Below, one piece after another: positions 1 to 8,385 of a DNA stretch of 64,000 nucleotides. The stretch is from UBA1715 sp045615765 (lineage in GTDB: Bacteria > Bacteroidota > Bacteroidia > Bacteroidales > UBA1715). The notes below the pieces were generated by a model that searched no databases, was not told where the DNA came from, and worked only from the letters and a program-made list of their open reading frames with translations. The position numbers were made by a program, and so were the translations under genes. Location of the stretch: contig JAZLFM010000014.1 of assembly GCA_045615765.1 (NCBI GenBank), forward strand, positions 1 through 64,000, given 5' to 3'. Every line of letters begins with the position of its first letter. Within the stretch, counting starts at the first letter, position 1.

Positions 1-12
1 TTATGGATATTA

Positions 13-1014
13 TTATTTAGAAATAACACGAGCCATTTCACATACTTTGTTTGAATATCCCCATTCGTTATCGTACCAAGAAACAACTTTAACGAAAGTT
101 GGATCCAATTGAATACCAGCTTTAGCGTCGAAGATAGAAGTACGAGAATCGTTACGGAAGTCTGTAGAAACAACAGCTTCGTCAGTGTAACCAAGGATAC
201 CTTTCAATTCACCTTCTGAAGCAGCTTTCATAGCAGCGCAGATTTCTTCGTAAGTAGTTTCTTTGCAAAGTTCAACTGTTAAGTCAACTACAGAAACGTC
301 AGAAGTAGGAACACGCATTGACATACCAGTCAATTTACCGTTCAATTCTGGAAGAACAACACCTACAGCTTTAGCAGCACCTGTTGAAGAAGGGATGATG
401 TTTTCTAGGATACCACGACCACCTCTCCAGTCTTTCTTAGAAGGACCGTCAACAGTTTTTTGAGTTGCTGTAGCAGCGTGTACAGTTGTCATCAAACCTC
501 TCTTGATACCGAATTTATCGTTCAATACTTTAGAGATAGGAGCTAAACAGTTAGTTGTACAAGATGCGTTAGAGATGATTGTTTCACCTTTGTAAGTTTT
601 ATCGTTAACACCATAAACAAACATTGGAGTTTTGTCTTTTGCAGGAGCAGACATGATAACTTTCTTAGCACCAGCTTTGATGTGAGCTTCAGCAAGTTCA
701 GCTGTCAAGAAGAAACCAGTTGATTCAACAACTACATCTACACCAAGAGCACCCCAAGTGATTTGAGCTGGATCTTTTTCAGCGAAGATTTGGATTTTGT
801 TACCATCAACGATCATGTAGTTACCTTCTACTTTGATGTCGTGGTTGAATTGACCATGAACTGAATCATATTTTAGCATGTATGCTAAATAATCAGCGTC
901 CAAAAGGTCGTTGATACCTACTACTTGAATGTCCTTGCCGAAGTTTTCTACAGCAGCACGGAACACCATACGGCCGATACGACCGAAACCGTTAATACCA
1001 AGTTTAATTGCCAT
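13..1014 (-). CDS. gapA: Glyceraldehyde-3-phosphate dehydrogenase (type I)
   Basis: This is NAD-dependent GAPDH of glycolysis and gluconeogenesis, oxidising and phosphorylating glyceraldehyde-3-phosphate to 1,3-bisphosphoglycerate in the cytosol. The 333 residues match the usual family length. The N-terminal Rossmann motif NGFGRIGR (residues 8-15), the active-site motif SCTTNC with Cys152, and the catalytic His179 are all visible. The ATG start gives the conserved MAIKLGINGFGRIGR beginning. A consensus Bacteroidetes promoter lies about 45 bases upstream in the divergent region shared with the pseudouridine synthase gene. The gene appears monocistronic at its 5' end; its terminator would lie outside the window. 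Confidence 0.98.
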   Translation of the reverse strand: MAIKLGINGFGRIGRMVFRAAVENFGKDIQVVGINDLLDADYLAYMLKYDSVHGQFNHDIKVEGNYMIVDGNKIQIFAEKDPAQITWGALGVDVVVESTGFFLTAELAEAHIKAGAKKVIMSAPAKDKTPMFVYGVNDKTYKGETIISNASCTTNCLAPISKVLNDKFGIKRGLMTTVHAATATQKTVDGPSKKDWRGGRGILENIIPSSTGAAKAVGVVLPELNGKLTGMSMRVPTSDVSVVDLTVELCKETTYEEICAAMKAASEGELKGILGYTDEAVVSTDFRNDSRTSIFDAKAGIQLDPTFVKVVSWYDNEWGYSNKVCEMARVISK

Positions 1015-1060
1015 AATAAATAAATTTATAAATTATTGTTAAAAACATTTTTGACGGCCA

Positions 1061-1089
1061 CAAATTTACATTAAAATTAAATATTTCAA
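1061..1089 (-). promoter_or_regulatory. gapA promoter (Bacteroidetes -33/-7)
   Basis: Read on the minus strand, TTG (complement of 1087-1089), an 18-base spacer and TAAATTTG (complement of 1061-1068) match the Bacteroidetes TTG / TAnnTTTG consensus. The predicted start site is near 1055, giving a leader of about 40 bases. Confidence 0.7.
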
Positions 1090-1163
1090 AATGTTTATCT
1101 TTCATTTTTCTTTTCTTTTTCAAAAACAATTCCATTAAAATGCACAGATAAACAAGAGAATGA

Positions 1164-1193
1164 TTGATAAAAAAATTTTTTACAATATTTTTG
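1164..1193 (+). promoter_or_regulatory. Promoter of the pseudouridine synthase gene
   Basis: TTG at 1164-1166, a 19-base spacer and TATTTTTG at 1186-1193 fit the consensus exactly. The predicted transcript would begin near 1200, only a few bases before the ATG at 1206, so the mRNA is nearly leaderless. Confidence 0.65.
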
Positions 1194-1205
1194 TAAAAAA
1201 ATTGG

Positions 1206-2243
1206 ATGAACGAGGATTTCGACATAGAAGAAATTGAAGAGAAAAGTTTGTACGAACATTACCGATATGTTGCGGACAAAGGACAGTCTCTTATACGCGT
1301 CGATAAATTTCTTAACGACAGAATCGAAGGTATTTCTCGAACAAAAATACAAGATGCTGCAGAAGCAGGTTTTCTTTTTGCAAACGGGAATCCCATCAAA
1401 GCGAACTACAAAGTAAAGCCTAACGACATTATTACAATTGAGTTCGAAGCGCCAAAACAAGAATTACGAATAATACCTGAAGACATTCCACTTGACATTG
1501 TTTACGAAGACGACCAACTTATGGTCATAAACAAAAAGCCAGGAATGGTCGTACACCCAGGATGCGGGAACTACACTGGTACGTTAGTCAATGCGATTGC
1601 GTGGCATTTACAAGGAAATATTCAATTTGAAGAAAATGACCCTCGTCCTGGATTAGTTCACAGAATAGACAAAGACACTTCCGGACTACTTGTTGTTGCA
1701 AAAAATGAGCAGGCAAAGGCTTTCCTTGCTGATCAATTTTTCCATAAAACCACGCAAAGAACGTATGTTGCAATCGCCTGGGGTACACCCAAAGAAAGCG
1801 AAGGAACGATAACTGGTTATATCGGTCGTAGTTTAAAAGATAGAAAAGTTATGACATTGTTTCCAGACGAAACAAATGGGAAATGGTCGGTTACACATTA
1901 TAAAGTACTGAAAGATTTGGGATACGTATCTGTTGTTCAATGTAATCTCGAAACGGGAAGAACACACCAAATCCGTTGTCACTTCAAATCAATCGGGCAT
2001 CCATTATTTAACGACGAAACATACGGAGGCAACCAAATAGTAAGAGGAACTACTTTTACGAAATACAAACAATTTGTAGAAAACTGTTTTTCTGTCTGTC
2101 CTCGCCAAGCGTTACACGCTAAAACACTAGGTTTTACCCATCCAACGACCGGAGAATTCATGCAATTCGATTCTGAAATCCCATCTGATATGGCAACATT
2201 AATTACGAAATGGGAGAAATACGGAAACAACGATAAAAATTAA
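1206..2243 (+). CDS. RluA/RluD-family rRNA pseudouridine synthase
   Basis: This enzyme isomerises specific uridines in ribosomal RNA to pseudouridine. It has 345 residues. An S4 RNA-binding domain lies at about residues 30-80 and the RluA catalytic domain follows. The signature HRIDKDTSG has catalytic Asp155, and NKKPGMVVHPG is typical of the RluD subgroup. The acidic 25-residue N-terminal extension before the S4 domain is usual in Bacteroidetes. The gene is divergent from gapA and has its own consensus promoter. RluD (23S positions 1911/1915/1917) is the nearest match by domain layout, but substrate specificity cannot be read from the sequence. Confidence 0.93.
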   Translation: MNEDFDIEEIEEKSLYEHYRYVADKGQSLIRVDKFLNDRIEGISRTKIQDAAEAGFLFANGNPIKANYKVKPNDIITIEFEAPKQELRIIPEDIPLDIVYEDDQLMVINKKPGMVVHPGCGNYTGTLVNAIAWHLQGNIQFEENDPRPGLVHRIDKDTSGLLVVAKNEQAKAFLADQFFHKTTQRTYVAIAWGTPKESEGTITGYIGRSLKDRKVMTLFPDETNGKWSVTHYKVLKDLGYVSVVQCNLETGRTHQIRCHFKSIGHPLFNDETYGGNQIVRGTTFTKYKQFVENCFSVCPRQALHAKTLGFTHPTTGEFMQFDSEIPSDMATLITKWEKYGNNDKN

Positions 2244-2272
2244 TTTATTCTCTTTAATATAGAATCTTTTTT

Positions 2273-2280
2273 TACTTTTG
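2273..2280 (+). promoter_or_regulatory. -7 element for the TPR-porE unit
   Basis: TACTTTTG matches TAnnTTTG, 38 bases before the TPR gene start. No clear TTG is found at -33, so the call rests on the -7 box and position. Confidence 0.45.
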
Positions 2281-2317
2281 ACTCGATTTTAATTCACACT
2301 TGTTAAAACAAATAACG

Positions 2318-3370
2318 ATGAAAAAAACAATTTTAATTATTGGACTTCTGTTTTCATCTGCGTTGTTTTCTTTCGCTCAAGAAGAAGAAATCAACACTAT
2401 CGTAGTGGAAGCAGGCCAAGAAGCAGAAGAGGCCTACAATGCGGGCATCACATTTATGTCTTCCAAACAATACAATGAGGCTATTGCAAAGTTTGAGGAA
2501 GCGACTAAAATCAACCCAAATTTCCGTCAAGCCTACATTAACCTTGGTAGTGCAAAATCTGCTGCACAAGACTACGATGGTGCTATTGTTGCATTCGACA
2601 AAGCACTAGACCTTGACACAACACAAGGACAAGCATGGTACTTGAAAGGGATGGCAGAATTCAATAAGAATCGTTATAGAGAATCATACGAAGACTTACA
2701 AAGCGCTTTCCGTAACGGATACGAAACTGCAGAAGCAAACTACTATGCTGGCGTTGATTTATTCATGGTGAAAGACTACGAAAATGCACTAAAATCGTTC
2801 GACAAAGCAATACAATTAGATGAATCTTTTGCTTTTGCTTATAACGACCGAGGAAGTTGTTTCTTAAAACTTGAAAAATATGACGAAGCTATTAAAAACT
2901 ACGAACAAGCTATCTCATACGATCCACAATTGGCAAACACATATGACAATCTTGGCTCTGCATTAGTTAAGCAAGGTAATCTACCTGACGCTGTAAAGAA
3001 CTTCACGTTAGCAATCAACAAGAAACAAAACTTCTACGCTGCCTACAACAACCGTGGCGAAGCATATTACAAACAAGGAGATATAAAAGCAGCTTTCAAC
3101 GATTTCAAAAAAGCTATAGAAATCAACAATCAATATGCATTAGCATACAATAACTTAGGTATCATTTACGCAAGCCAAAAGAAATATGAAGAAGCTTTGA
3201 AAATGTACGCAAAAGCTATCCAAATCAATCCAAACTTTGGCTTGGCATATTACCACCAAGCTGCTGCACAAGAAATGCTTAGACAATTCGACGAATGTTG
3301 TATGTCGCTTGTAAAAGCTCGCGAACTTGGAGTAAACGTTCCTGCTGCATATACTACTAACTGTAATTAA
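2318..3370 (+). CDS. Exported tetratricopeptide-repeat (TPR) protein
   Basis: This protein has 350 residues, counting from the ATG at 2318. An upstream TTG at 2300 is also in frame, but the ATG start places a clean signal peptide (MKKTILIIGLLFSSALFSFA, cut before QEEE) at the N terminus. The rest is a run of about eight to nine TPR units with the usual A..N.G......Y..A......A pattern from about residue 40 to the end. No catalytic domain is present, so a protein-protein scaffold in the periplasm is inferred. It lies 20 bases upstream of the PorE-like gene in the same direction, suggesting cotranscription and a shared envelope role. No specific partner can be named from sequence. Confidence 0.85.
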   Translation: MKKTILIIGLLFSSALFSFAQEEEINTIVVEAGQEAEEAYNAGITFMSSKQYNEAIAKFEEATKINPNFRQAYINLGSAKSAAQDYDGAIVAFDKALDLDTTQGQAWYLKGMAEFNKNRYRESYEDLQSAFRNGYETAEANYYAGVDLFMVKDYENALKSFDKAIQLDESFAFAYNDRGSCFLKLEKYDEAIKNYEQAISYDPQLANTYDNLGSALVKQGNLPDAVKNFTLAINKKQNFYAAYNNRGEAYYKQGDIKAAFNDFKKAIEINNQYALAYNNLGIIYASQKKYEEALKMYAKAIQINPNFGLAYYHQAAAQEMLRQFDECCMSLVKARELGVNVPAAYTTNCN

Positions 3371-3390
3371 TCACCCGAAAATTTTGTACA

Positions 3391-5460
3391 ATGAAATATA
3401 TAGTAAAATGTATAACAATTGTAGCATTGCTTTTTAGCGCATCGCTTACATTTGGACAAAATGTTGAGTTTATAAAAAAGAACTTTAACGACGACAAAGG
3501 ATTAAAGAACGCTTTGCGAGATGTTGACGAAGGAGATTCTTACCAAGAAATAGGAGATTACAAAACAGCATTGAATGCATACTTAAAAGCACAAGCATTC
3601 AACCCTAACAATGCAGACCTTAACTATAAAATAGGTAAATGTTATTGGATGATGAGCGACCCAGAATCCTCAATTCCATATTTCACAAAAGCTATAGAAT
3701 TGGATCCTGTAAACTCTGGTTTTATTTATGGTGTTCTTGGTCAAGCATACCAAGCAACATACAAATTCGAAGAAGCTATTAACGCATACCAAAAAGCTCG
3801 TGCACGTCTTACTGCCGACGAAAAGAAAACGAAAGGAAACGATTTGGCAAAACATATTGATGAATGTAACAATGGTAAACGATTCCTTACAGACTCAGTA
3901 CGCGTTTTCATAGATAACATGGGTTCTGCTATCAACTCTAAATATACAGACTACGCTCCTATTATTTCTGCAGACCAATCAATGTTGATTTTCACTTCTA
4001 CACGCGAAAATCCATACAACAAAAAAGCATTCGACGATGGCGAATACGATGAAAACCTATGGGTTTCATATAGAAAGGGAACTACTTGGTCACAAGCTGA
4101 AGACATGGGTGAACCTATCAATACTAAAGAAAACGATGCTACTATCGGTTTGTCTGCCGATGGTCAGAAACTATTCACTTTCTATGGAAAGAATGGTGGT
4201 GATATTAAATATTCAGAAAAGAAAGGTGACACTTGGACAAAACCAGAACTTTTCAGTGCAATAAATACACCAAACGGACACGAAAACTCTGCCAGTTTCT
4301 CATTCGACGGCAAGACAATCTACTTCTCTAGCGACAATATAGAAAAAGTCACAAACTACGGAGAACACGATATCTTCATGTGCCAAATGAACGAAAAAGG
4401 CAAATGGGGAAAACCTGTAAACATTGGTCCAACAATTAATACAGACAAAGATGAAATTGGAGTTTTCATGCACCCAGACGGAAGAACTTTGATCTTTGCA
4501 TCAAATGGACACAACACAATGGGTGGATATGACATTTTCAAGACAACTCTACAAGATGACGGAACTTGGTCAGAACCAGAAAACATGGGATACCCTATCA
4601 ACACTCCTGGTGACGAAACATTCTTAGTAATGGATGGTAGTGGAACACATGCATATTACGCTTCTACAAGAAAAGGTGGTTATGGAGGTCTTGATATCTA
4701 TATGATTACTTTCCTTGGTCCAGAAAAGAAACTTAACATGACAACAGAAAACAACCTAATCGCTGTGATGGCAAACCCTATCCAACAAGAAGTTGTTATG
4801 GAAAAATCTGTTGAAATCAAGACTGCCCGTTTGACAGTCGTAAAAGGTGTTGTTTCAGAAGCCTATACGGATCCTGCTAAATACTTAGATGCACAAATCG
4901 AAATCACAGATAACGCAACCGGTCAAGTACTTTTCACAAACCAAGCAAACTCTGTTACAGGTAAATTCTTGCTTCCACTTCCATCAGGAAAGAACTATGG
5001 TATCGCTGTTAAGAAAGACGGATATTTGTTCCATTCAGAGAACTTTGATGTTCCACAAACAACAGATTACCAAGAAATATTCCTTGACATTAAGTTGATG
5101 CCAATGACAAAAGACGCAAAAATCGTATTGCGTAACGTATTCTTCGACACTGACAAATCAACTCTAAAACCAATGTCTTACACTGAGTTGGATAAATTAG
5201 TTGAAATCTTGACAAAGAATCCTAAGATGAACATTGAAATTGGTGGACACACCGACAATGTTGGTTCAAAAGCTTACAATCAAAAACTTTCTCAAGCTCG
5301 TGCAGAAGCCGTTGTTAACTATTTGATATCTAAGAATATTGCACAAAATAGATTAACATTCAAAGGTTATGCATTCGACGAACCAATTGAATCAAACGAC
5401 ACACCAGAAGGACGTGCTCAAAACCGTCGTGTTGAATTTAAAATCTTAAGCAACGAATAA
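3391..5460 (+). CDS. porE: PorE-like OmpA-family protein (TPR, PD40 propeller, regulatory domain, OmpA C-domain)
   Basis: This protein has 689 residues and a signal peptide (about 1-22). The domains in order are: TPRs (about 40-150), a PD40/WD40-like beta-propeller (about 190-445, with repeated SADGQ..F and FDGKTIYFSS strands), a carboxypeptidase-regulatory-like beta-sandwich (about 480-560) and a C-terminal OmpA peptidoglycan-binding domain (about 575-689, with GGHTDNVGS and NRRVEF). This order and length match PorE of Porphyromonas gingivalis, a T9SS component linking the machinery to peptidoglycan. The symbol is inferred from architecture, because related OmpA/PD40 paralogues exist in the phylum. 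The preceding TPR gene probably shares its transcript, and a strong terminator follows. Confidence 0.82.
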   Translation: MKYIVKCITIVALLFSASLTFGQNVEFIKKNFNDDKGLKNALRDVDEGDSYQEIGDYKTALNAYLKAQAFNPNNADLNYKIGKCYWMMSDPESSIPYFTKAIELDPVNSGFIYGVLGQAYQATYKFEEAINAYQKARARLTADEKKTKGNDLAKHIDECNNGKRFLTDSVRVFIDNMGSAINSKYTDYAPIISADQSMLIFTSTRENPYNKKAFDDGEYDENLWVSYRKGTTWSQAEDMGEPINTKENDATIGLSADGQKLFTFYGKNGGDIKYSEKKGDTWTKPELFSAINTPNGHENSASFSFDGKTIYFSSDNIEKVTNYGEHDIFMCQMNEKGKWGKPVNIGPTINTDKDEIGVFMHPDGRTLIFASNGHNTMGGYDIFKTTLQDDGTWSEPENMGYPINTPGDETFLVMDGSGTHAYYASTRKGGYGGLDIYMITFLGPEKKLNMTTENNLIAVMANPIQQEVVMEKSVEIKTARLTVVKGVVSEAYTDPAKYLDAQIEITDNATGQVLFTNQANSVTGKFLLPLPSGKNYGIAVKKDGYLFHSENFDVPQTTDYQEIFLDIKLMPMTKDAKIVLRNVFFDTDKSTLKPMSYTELDKLVEILTKNPKMNIEIGGHTDNVGSKAYNQKLSQARAEAVVNYLISKNIAQNRLTFKGYAFDEPIESNDTPEGRAQNRRVEFKILSNE

Positions 5461-5486
5461 AAATTCCCGATTGGGATGAGCACAAG

Positions 5487-5517
5487 AAAGCGTCATATTT
5501 TTTATGGCGCTTTTTTT
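5487..5517 (+). terminator. Rho-independent terminator after porE
   Basis: An 11-base-pair stem (5487-5497 with 5503-5513, one G-U pair) is followed by seven T residues. Confidence 0.85.
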
Positions 5518-5606
5518 ATGCACTGAAAAATGCAACACATACAGAAAGAACAAAAAATACTTTAGTAAAAACAAAGTCGCATTTAGTATAATTCAAAATA
5601 ATTTAC

Positions 5607-5614
5607 TATTTTTG
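5607..5614 (+). promoter_or_regulatory. pckA -7 element and leader
   Basis: TATTTTTG fits TAnnTTTG; a weak -33 TTTA lies near 5582. The predicted leader of about 60 bases contains a small hairpin (TTTGAG at 5620-5625 pairing with CTCAAA at 5633-5638). Its role is unknown. Confidence 0.55.
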
Positions 5615-5680
5615 CAAGGTTTGAGTTACAAGCTCAAATAGGAATAGTTAAGTATTAATTCATAAATAAAAGTACAACAA

Positions 5681-7282
5681 ATGGCAAATTTAGATTTGAC
5701 AAAGTACGGAATTACAGGTGCAACTGTAATCGCCCACAATCCTTCTTATGAAGAATTGTTCAAAGAAGAAACTAAAGCTGGACTAGAAGGCTTTGAAGTT
5801 GGTCAAAACACTGAACTACAAGCAGTGAATGTAATGACAGGTATCTACACTGGTCGTTCTCCTAAAGACAAATACATTGTAATGGATGAAAATTCTAAAA
5901 ACACTGTATGGTGGACAACTGAAGGTTACAAAAACGACAACCACCCAATGTCAGAAGAAGTTTGGGCTACAGTAAAAGGTCTTGCAGTAAAAGAACTTTG
6001 CAACAAAAATCTTTATGTAGTTGATGCTTTCTGCGGTGCTAACAAAGATACTCGTATGGCTGTTCGCTTCATCGTTGAAGTAGCATGGCAAGCACACTTT
6101 GTAACAAACATGTTCATTAAGCCAACTGCTGAAGAACTTGCTAACTTTACACCTGATTTCGTTGTTTACAATGCTTCTAAAGCAAAAGTAACTAACTTCA
6201 AAGAATTAGGTTTGAACTCTGAAACTTGCGTTGCTTTCAACACAACTTCTAAAGAACAAGTTATCATCAACACATGGTACGGTGGTGAAATGAAGAAAGG
6301 TATGTTCTCAATGATGAACTACTATCTTCCACTTAAAGGTATCGCTTCTATGCACTGTTCTGCAAACTGCGATATGAACGGTGAAAACACTGCTATTTTC
6401 TTCGGTCTTTCAGGAACTGGTAAAACAACTCTTTCTACAGATCCAAAACGTCGTCTTATCGGTGATGACGAACACGGATGGGATGATAACGGTGTATTCA
6501 ACTTCGAAGGTGGTTGCTACGCAAAAGTTATCGGTCTTTCTAAAGAACACGAACCAGATATCTACGGTGCTATCAAACGTAACGCTCTTCTTGAAAACGT
6601 TACAGTTGATGCTAATGGTAAAATTGATTTCAACGATAAATCAGTTACAGAAAACACTCGTGTTTCTTACCCAATCAACCACATCAACAACATTCAACCA
6701 GGATCATCTGCTCCAGCTGCTAAGAATGTAATCTTCTTGTCTGCTGATGCATTCGGAGTTCTTCCTCCAGTATCTATCTTGACTCCAGCTCAAACTCAAT
6801 ACTATTTCTTGAGTGGTTTCACTGCTAAATTGGCTGGTACTGAAAGAGGTATTACTGAACCAACTCCAACATTCTCTGCATGTTTCGGTCAAGCTTTCTT
6901 GGAATTGCACCCAACAAAATATGCTGAAGAATTAGTTAAGAAAATGGAAAAATCAGGTGCTAAAGCTTACTTAGTAAACACTGGTTGGAACGGTACAGGA
7001 AAACGTATTTCTATTCCTGATACTCGTGGTATCATCGATGCTATTCTTGATGGTTCTATCCTTAAAGCTGAAACTAAGAAAATCCCTATGTTCGATTTCG
7101 AAGTACCAACAGCTCTTCCAAATGTAAACCCAGCTATCCTTGACCCACGCGACACTTACGATTGCGCTTGCAAATGGGAAGAAAAAGCTAAAGACTTGGC
7201 TGGTCGTTTCATTAAGAACTTCGAAAAATACACAACTAACGAAGCTGGTAAAGCTTTAGTTGCAGCAGGTCCAAAACTATAA
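5681..7282 (+). CDS. pckA: Phosphoenolpyruvate carboxykinase (ATP-dependent)
   Basis: This enzyme interconverts oxaloacetate plus ATP with phosphoenolpyruvate, CO2 and ADP. In anaerobic Bacteroidales it often runs in the carboxylating, ATP-forming direction on the way to succinate. It has 533 residues, the normal length for the ATP type. The P-loop GLSGTGKT is at residues 242-249, the metal-binding DDEHGWDD at 262-269, and the N-terminal substrate motif TGRSPKDK at 57-64. Codon choice is strongly biased, as in gapA, suggesting high expression. It is monocistronic, with its own promoter and a strong terminator. Confidence 0.98.
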   Translation: MANLDLTKYGITGATVIAHNPSYEELFKEETKAGLEGFEVGQNTELQAVNVMTGIYTGRSPKDKYIVMDENSKNTVWWTTEGYKNDNHPMSEEVWATVKGLAVKELCNKNLYVVDAFCGANKDTRMAVRFIVEVAWQAHFVTNMFIKPTAEELANFTPDFVVYNASKAKVTNFKELGLNSETCVAFNTTSKEQVIINTWYGGEMKKGMFSMMNYYLPLKGIASMHCSANCDMNGENTAIFFGLSGTGKTTLSTDPKRRLIGDDEHGWDDNGVFNFEGGCYAKVIGLSKEHEPDIYGAIKRNALLENVTVDANGKIDFNDKSVTENTRVSYPINHINNIQPGSSAPAAKNVIFLSADAFGVLPPVSILTPAQTQYYFLSGFTAKLAGTERGITEPTPTFSACFGQAFLELHPTKYAEELVKKMEKSGAKAYLVNTGWNGTGKRISIPDTRGIIDAILDGSILKAETKKIPMFDFEVPTALPNVNPAILDPRDTYDCACKWEEKAKDLAGRFIKNFEKYTTNEAGKALVAAGPKL

Positions 7283-7301
7283 TAAATAGTTTTCCTAATA
7301 G

Positions 7302-7336
7302 AAAAAGGTTCTGATCATTTGGTCAGAACCTTTTTT
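7302..7336 (+). terminator. Rho-independent terminator after pckA
   Basis: A perfect 13-base-pair stem (7302-7314 with 7323-7335) includes A and T tracts and ends in T6. Confidence 0.9.
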
Positions 7337-7382
7337 ATTTTCTACAAATCAGTAAACAGGAATCAAAATCAACGAAAAAAGA

Positions 7383-7390
7383 TATCTTTG
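7383..7390 (+). promoter_or_regulatory. -7 element of the heptose-kinase operon
   Basis: TATCTTTG fits TAnnTTTG, 23 bases before the ATG at 7414; the -33 box is weak. Confidence 0.5.
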
Positions 7391-7413
7391 CAAAGACATT
7401 GATTTTTATTCAA

Positions 7414-8385
7414 ATGAATTATAAAAAAGAATTTGAGGAAGCAGAAGAAAAAGCCATTATGATAATTGGCGATGTAATGCTTGATTCATACATTTGGGGA
7501 AGCGTTGACCGCGTGTCACCAGAAGCTCCAGTTCCTGTGGTTAATGTTAGTTCCACAGAAGACCGACTAGGCGGGGCAGCCAATGTAGTAAAAAACATTG
7601 CCTCACTTGGTATGAAACCTATTCTTTGTAGTGTGGTTGGCGATGATGAAGCAGGAAGAAAATTCTTTGACATTCTGGCAAAGCGTGAGATTCCATCACA
7701 ATACTGCGTTGTTGACCACGAAAGAAAAACTACCGTTAAAACACGAGTTATTTGCGGGAAACAACAAATGTTACGCGTTGATAGCGAACAAACTAACGAA
7801 TTGGACGAAAACATACAGCAAGAACTCAAAAACAATATCGTAAAAGCAATTACAGAGCAAAAAGTTTCGGCTATCATTCTGCAAGATTATGACAAAGGAA
7901 TTTTTTGCAAACAATTCATTGAATTTGTAGCCGAACTAGCGGCACAAAAAAATATACCCGTACTGGTTGATCCTAAAAAGCGAAACTTTAACAATTTCAA
8001 AAACATATCACTATTTAAACCTAACTTTAAGGAATTCACAGAAGGTATAGGAAAAACATGTGCAAAAGACGATTATATCGGATTATACACGCTTGCACGT
8101 GATTTTATGCTAAAAAACAATATTGCGACAATGATGATTACACTTTCAGAACACGGAATATTTGTTGCAAATAAAGATCGATATATCCATATTCCTACTC
8201 AAGTTCGTCATGTAGCAGATGTTTCAGGAGCAGGAGACACCGTAATTAGCACAGCCGCTGTTTGTTATGTTTTAGGATTTCCAATGGAAGAAGTTGCTCG
8301 TATTTCAAACATAGCGGGCGGTTTAGTATGTGAACAACCTGGAGTTGTAACTGTAGAAAAGAATCAATTAATACATCTCATATAA
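7414..8385 (+). CDS. PfkB-family kinase, probably D-glycero-beta-D-manno-heptose-7-phosphate kinase (HldE/RfaE domain I)
   Basis: This is a 323-residue ribokinase-fold sugar kinase. The N terminus (IIGDVMLDSYIWGSVDRVSP) and the segment GGAANVVKNIASLG are typical of the RfaE/HldE kinase domain, which phosphorylates heptose-7-phosphate at C1 for LPS inner-core synthesis. The C-terminal PfkB motif DVSGAGDTV carries the catalytic Asp. The cytidylyltransferase domain of the bifunctional enterobacterial enzyme is absent and would have to be encoded elsewhere. The ATG at 7414 is preferred over the upstream in-frame start at 7399 because it follows the promoter properly. Its stop overlaps the next start by one base (TAATG), so translation is probably coupled to the response regulator gene. 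Confidence 0.85.
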   Translation: MNYKKEFEEAEEKAIMIIGDVMLDSYIWGSVDRVSPEAPVPVVNVSSTEDRLGGAANVVKNIASLGMKPILCSVVGDDEAGRKFFDILAKREIPSQYCVVDHERKTTVKTRVICGKQQMLRVDSEQTNELDENIQQELKNNIVKAITEQKVSAIILQDYDKGIFCKQFIEFVAELAAQKNIPVLVDPKKRNFNNFKNISLFKPNFKEFTEGIGKTCAKDDYIGLYTLARDFMLKNNIATMMITLSEHGIFVANKDRYIHIPTQVRHVADVSGAGDTVISTAAVCYVLGFPMEEVARISNIAGGLVCEQPGVVTVEKNQLIHLI

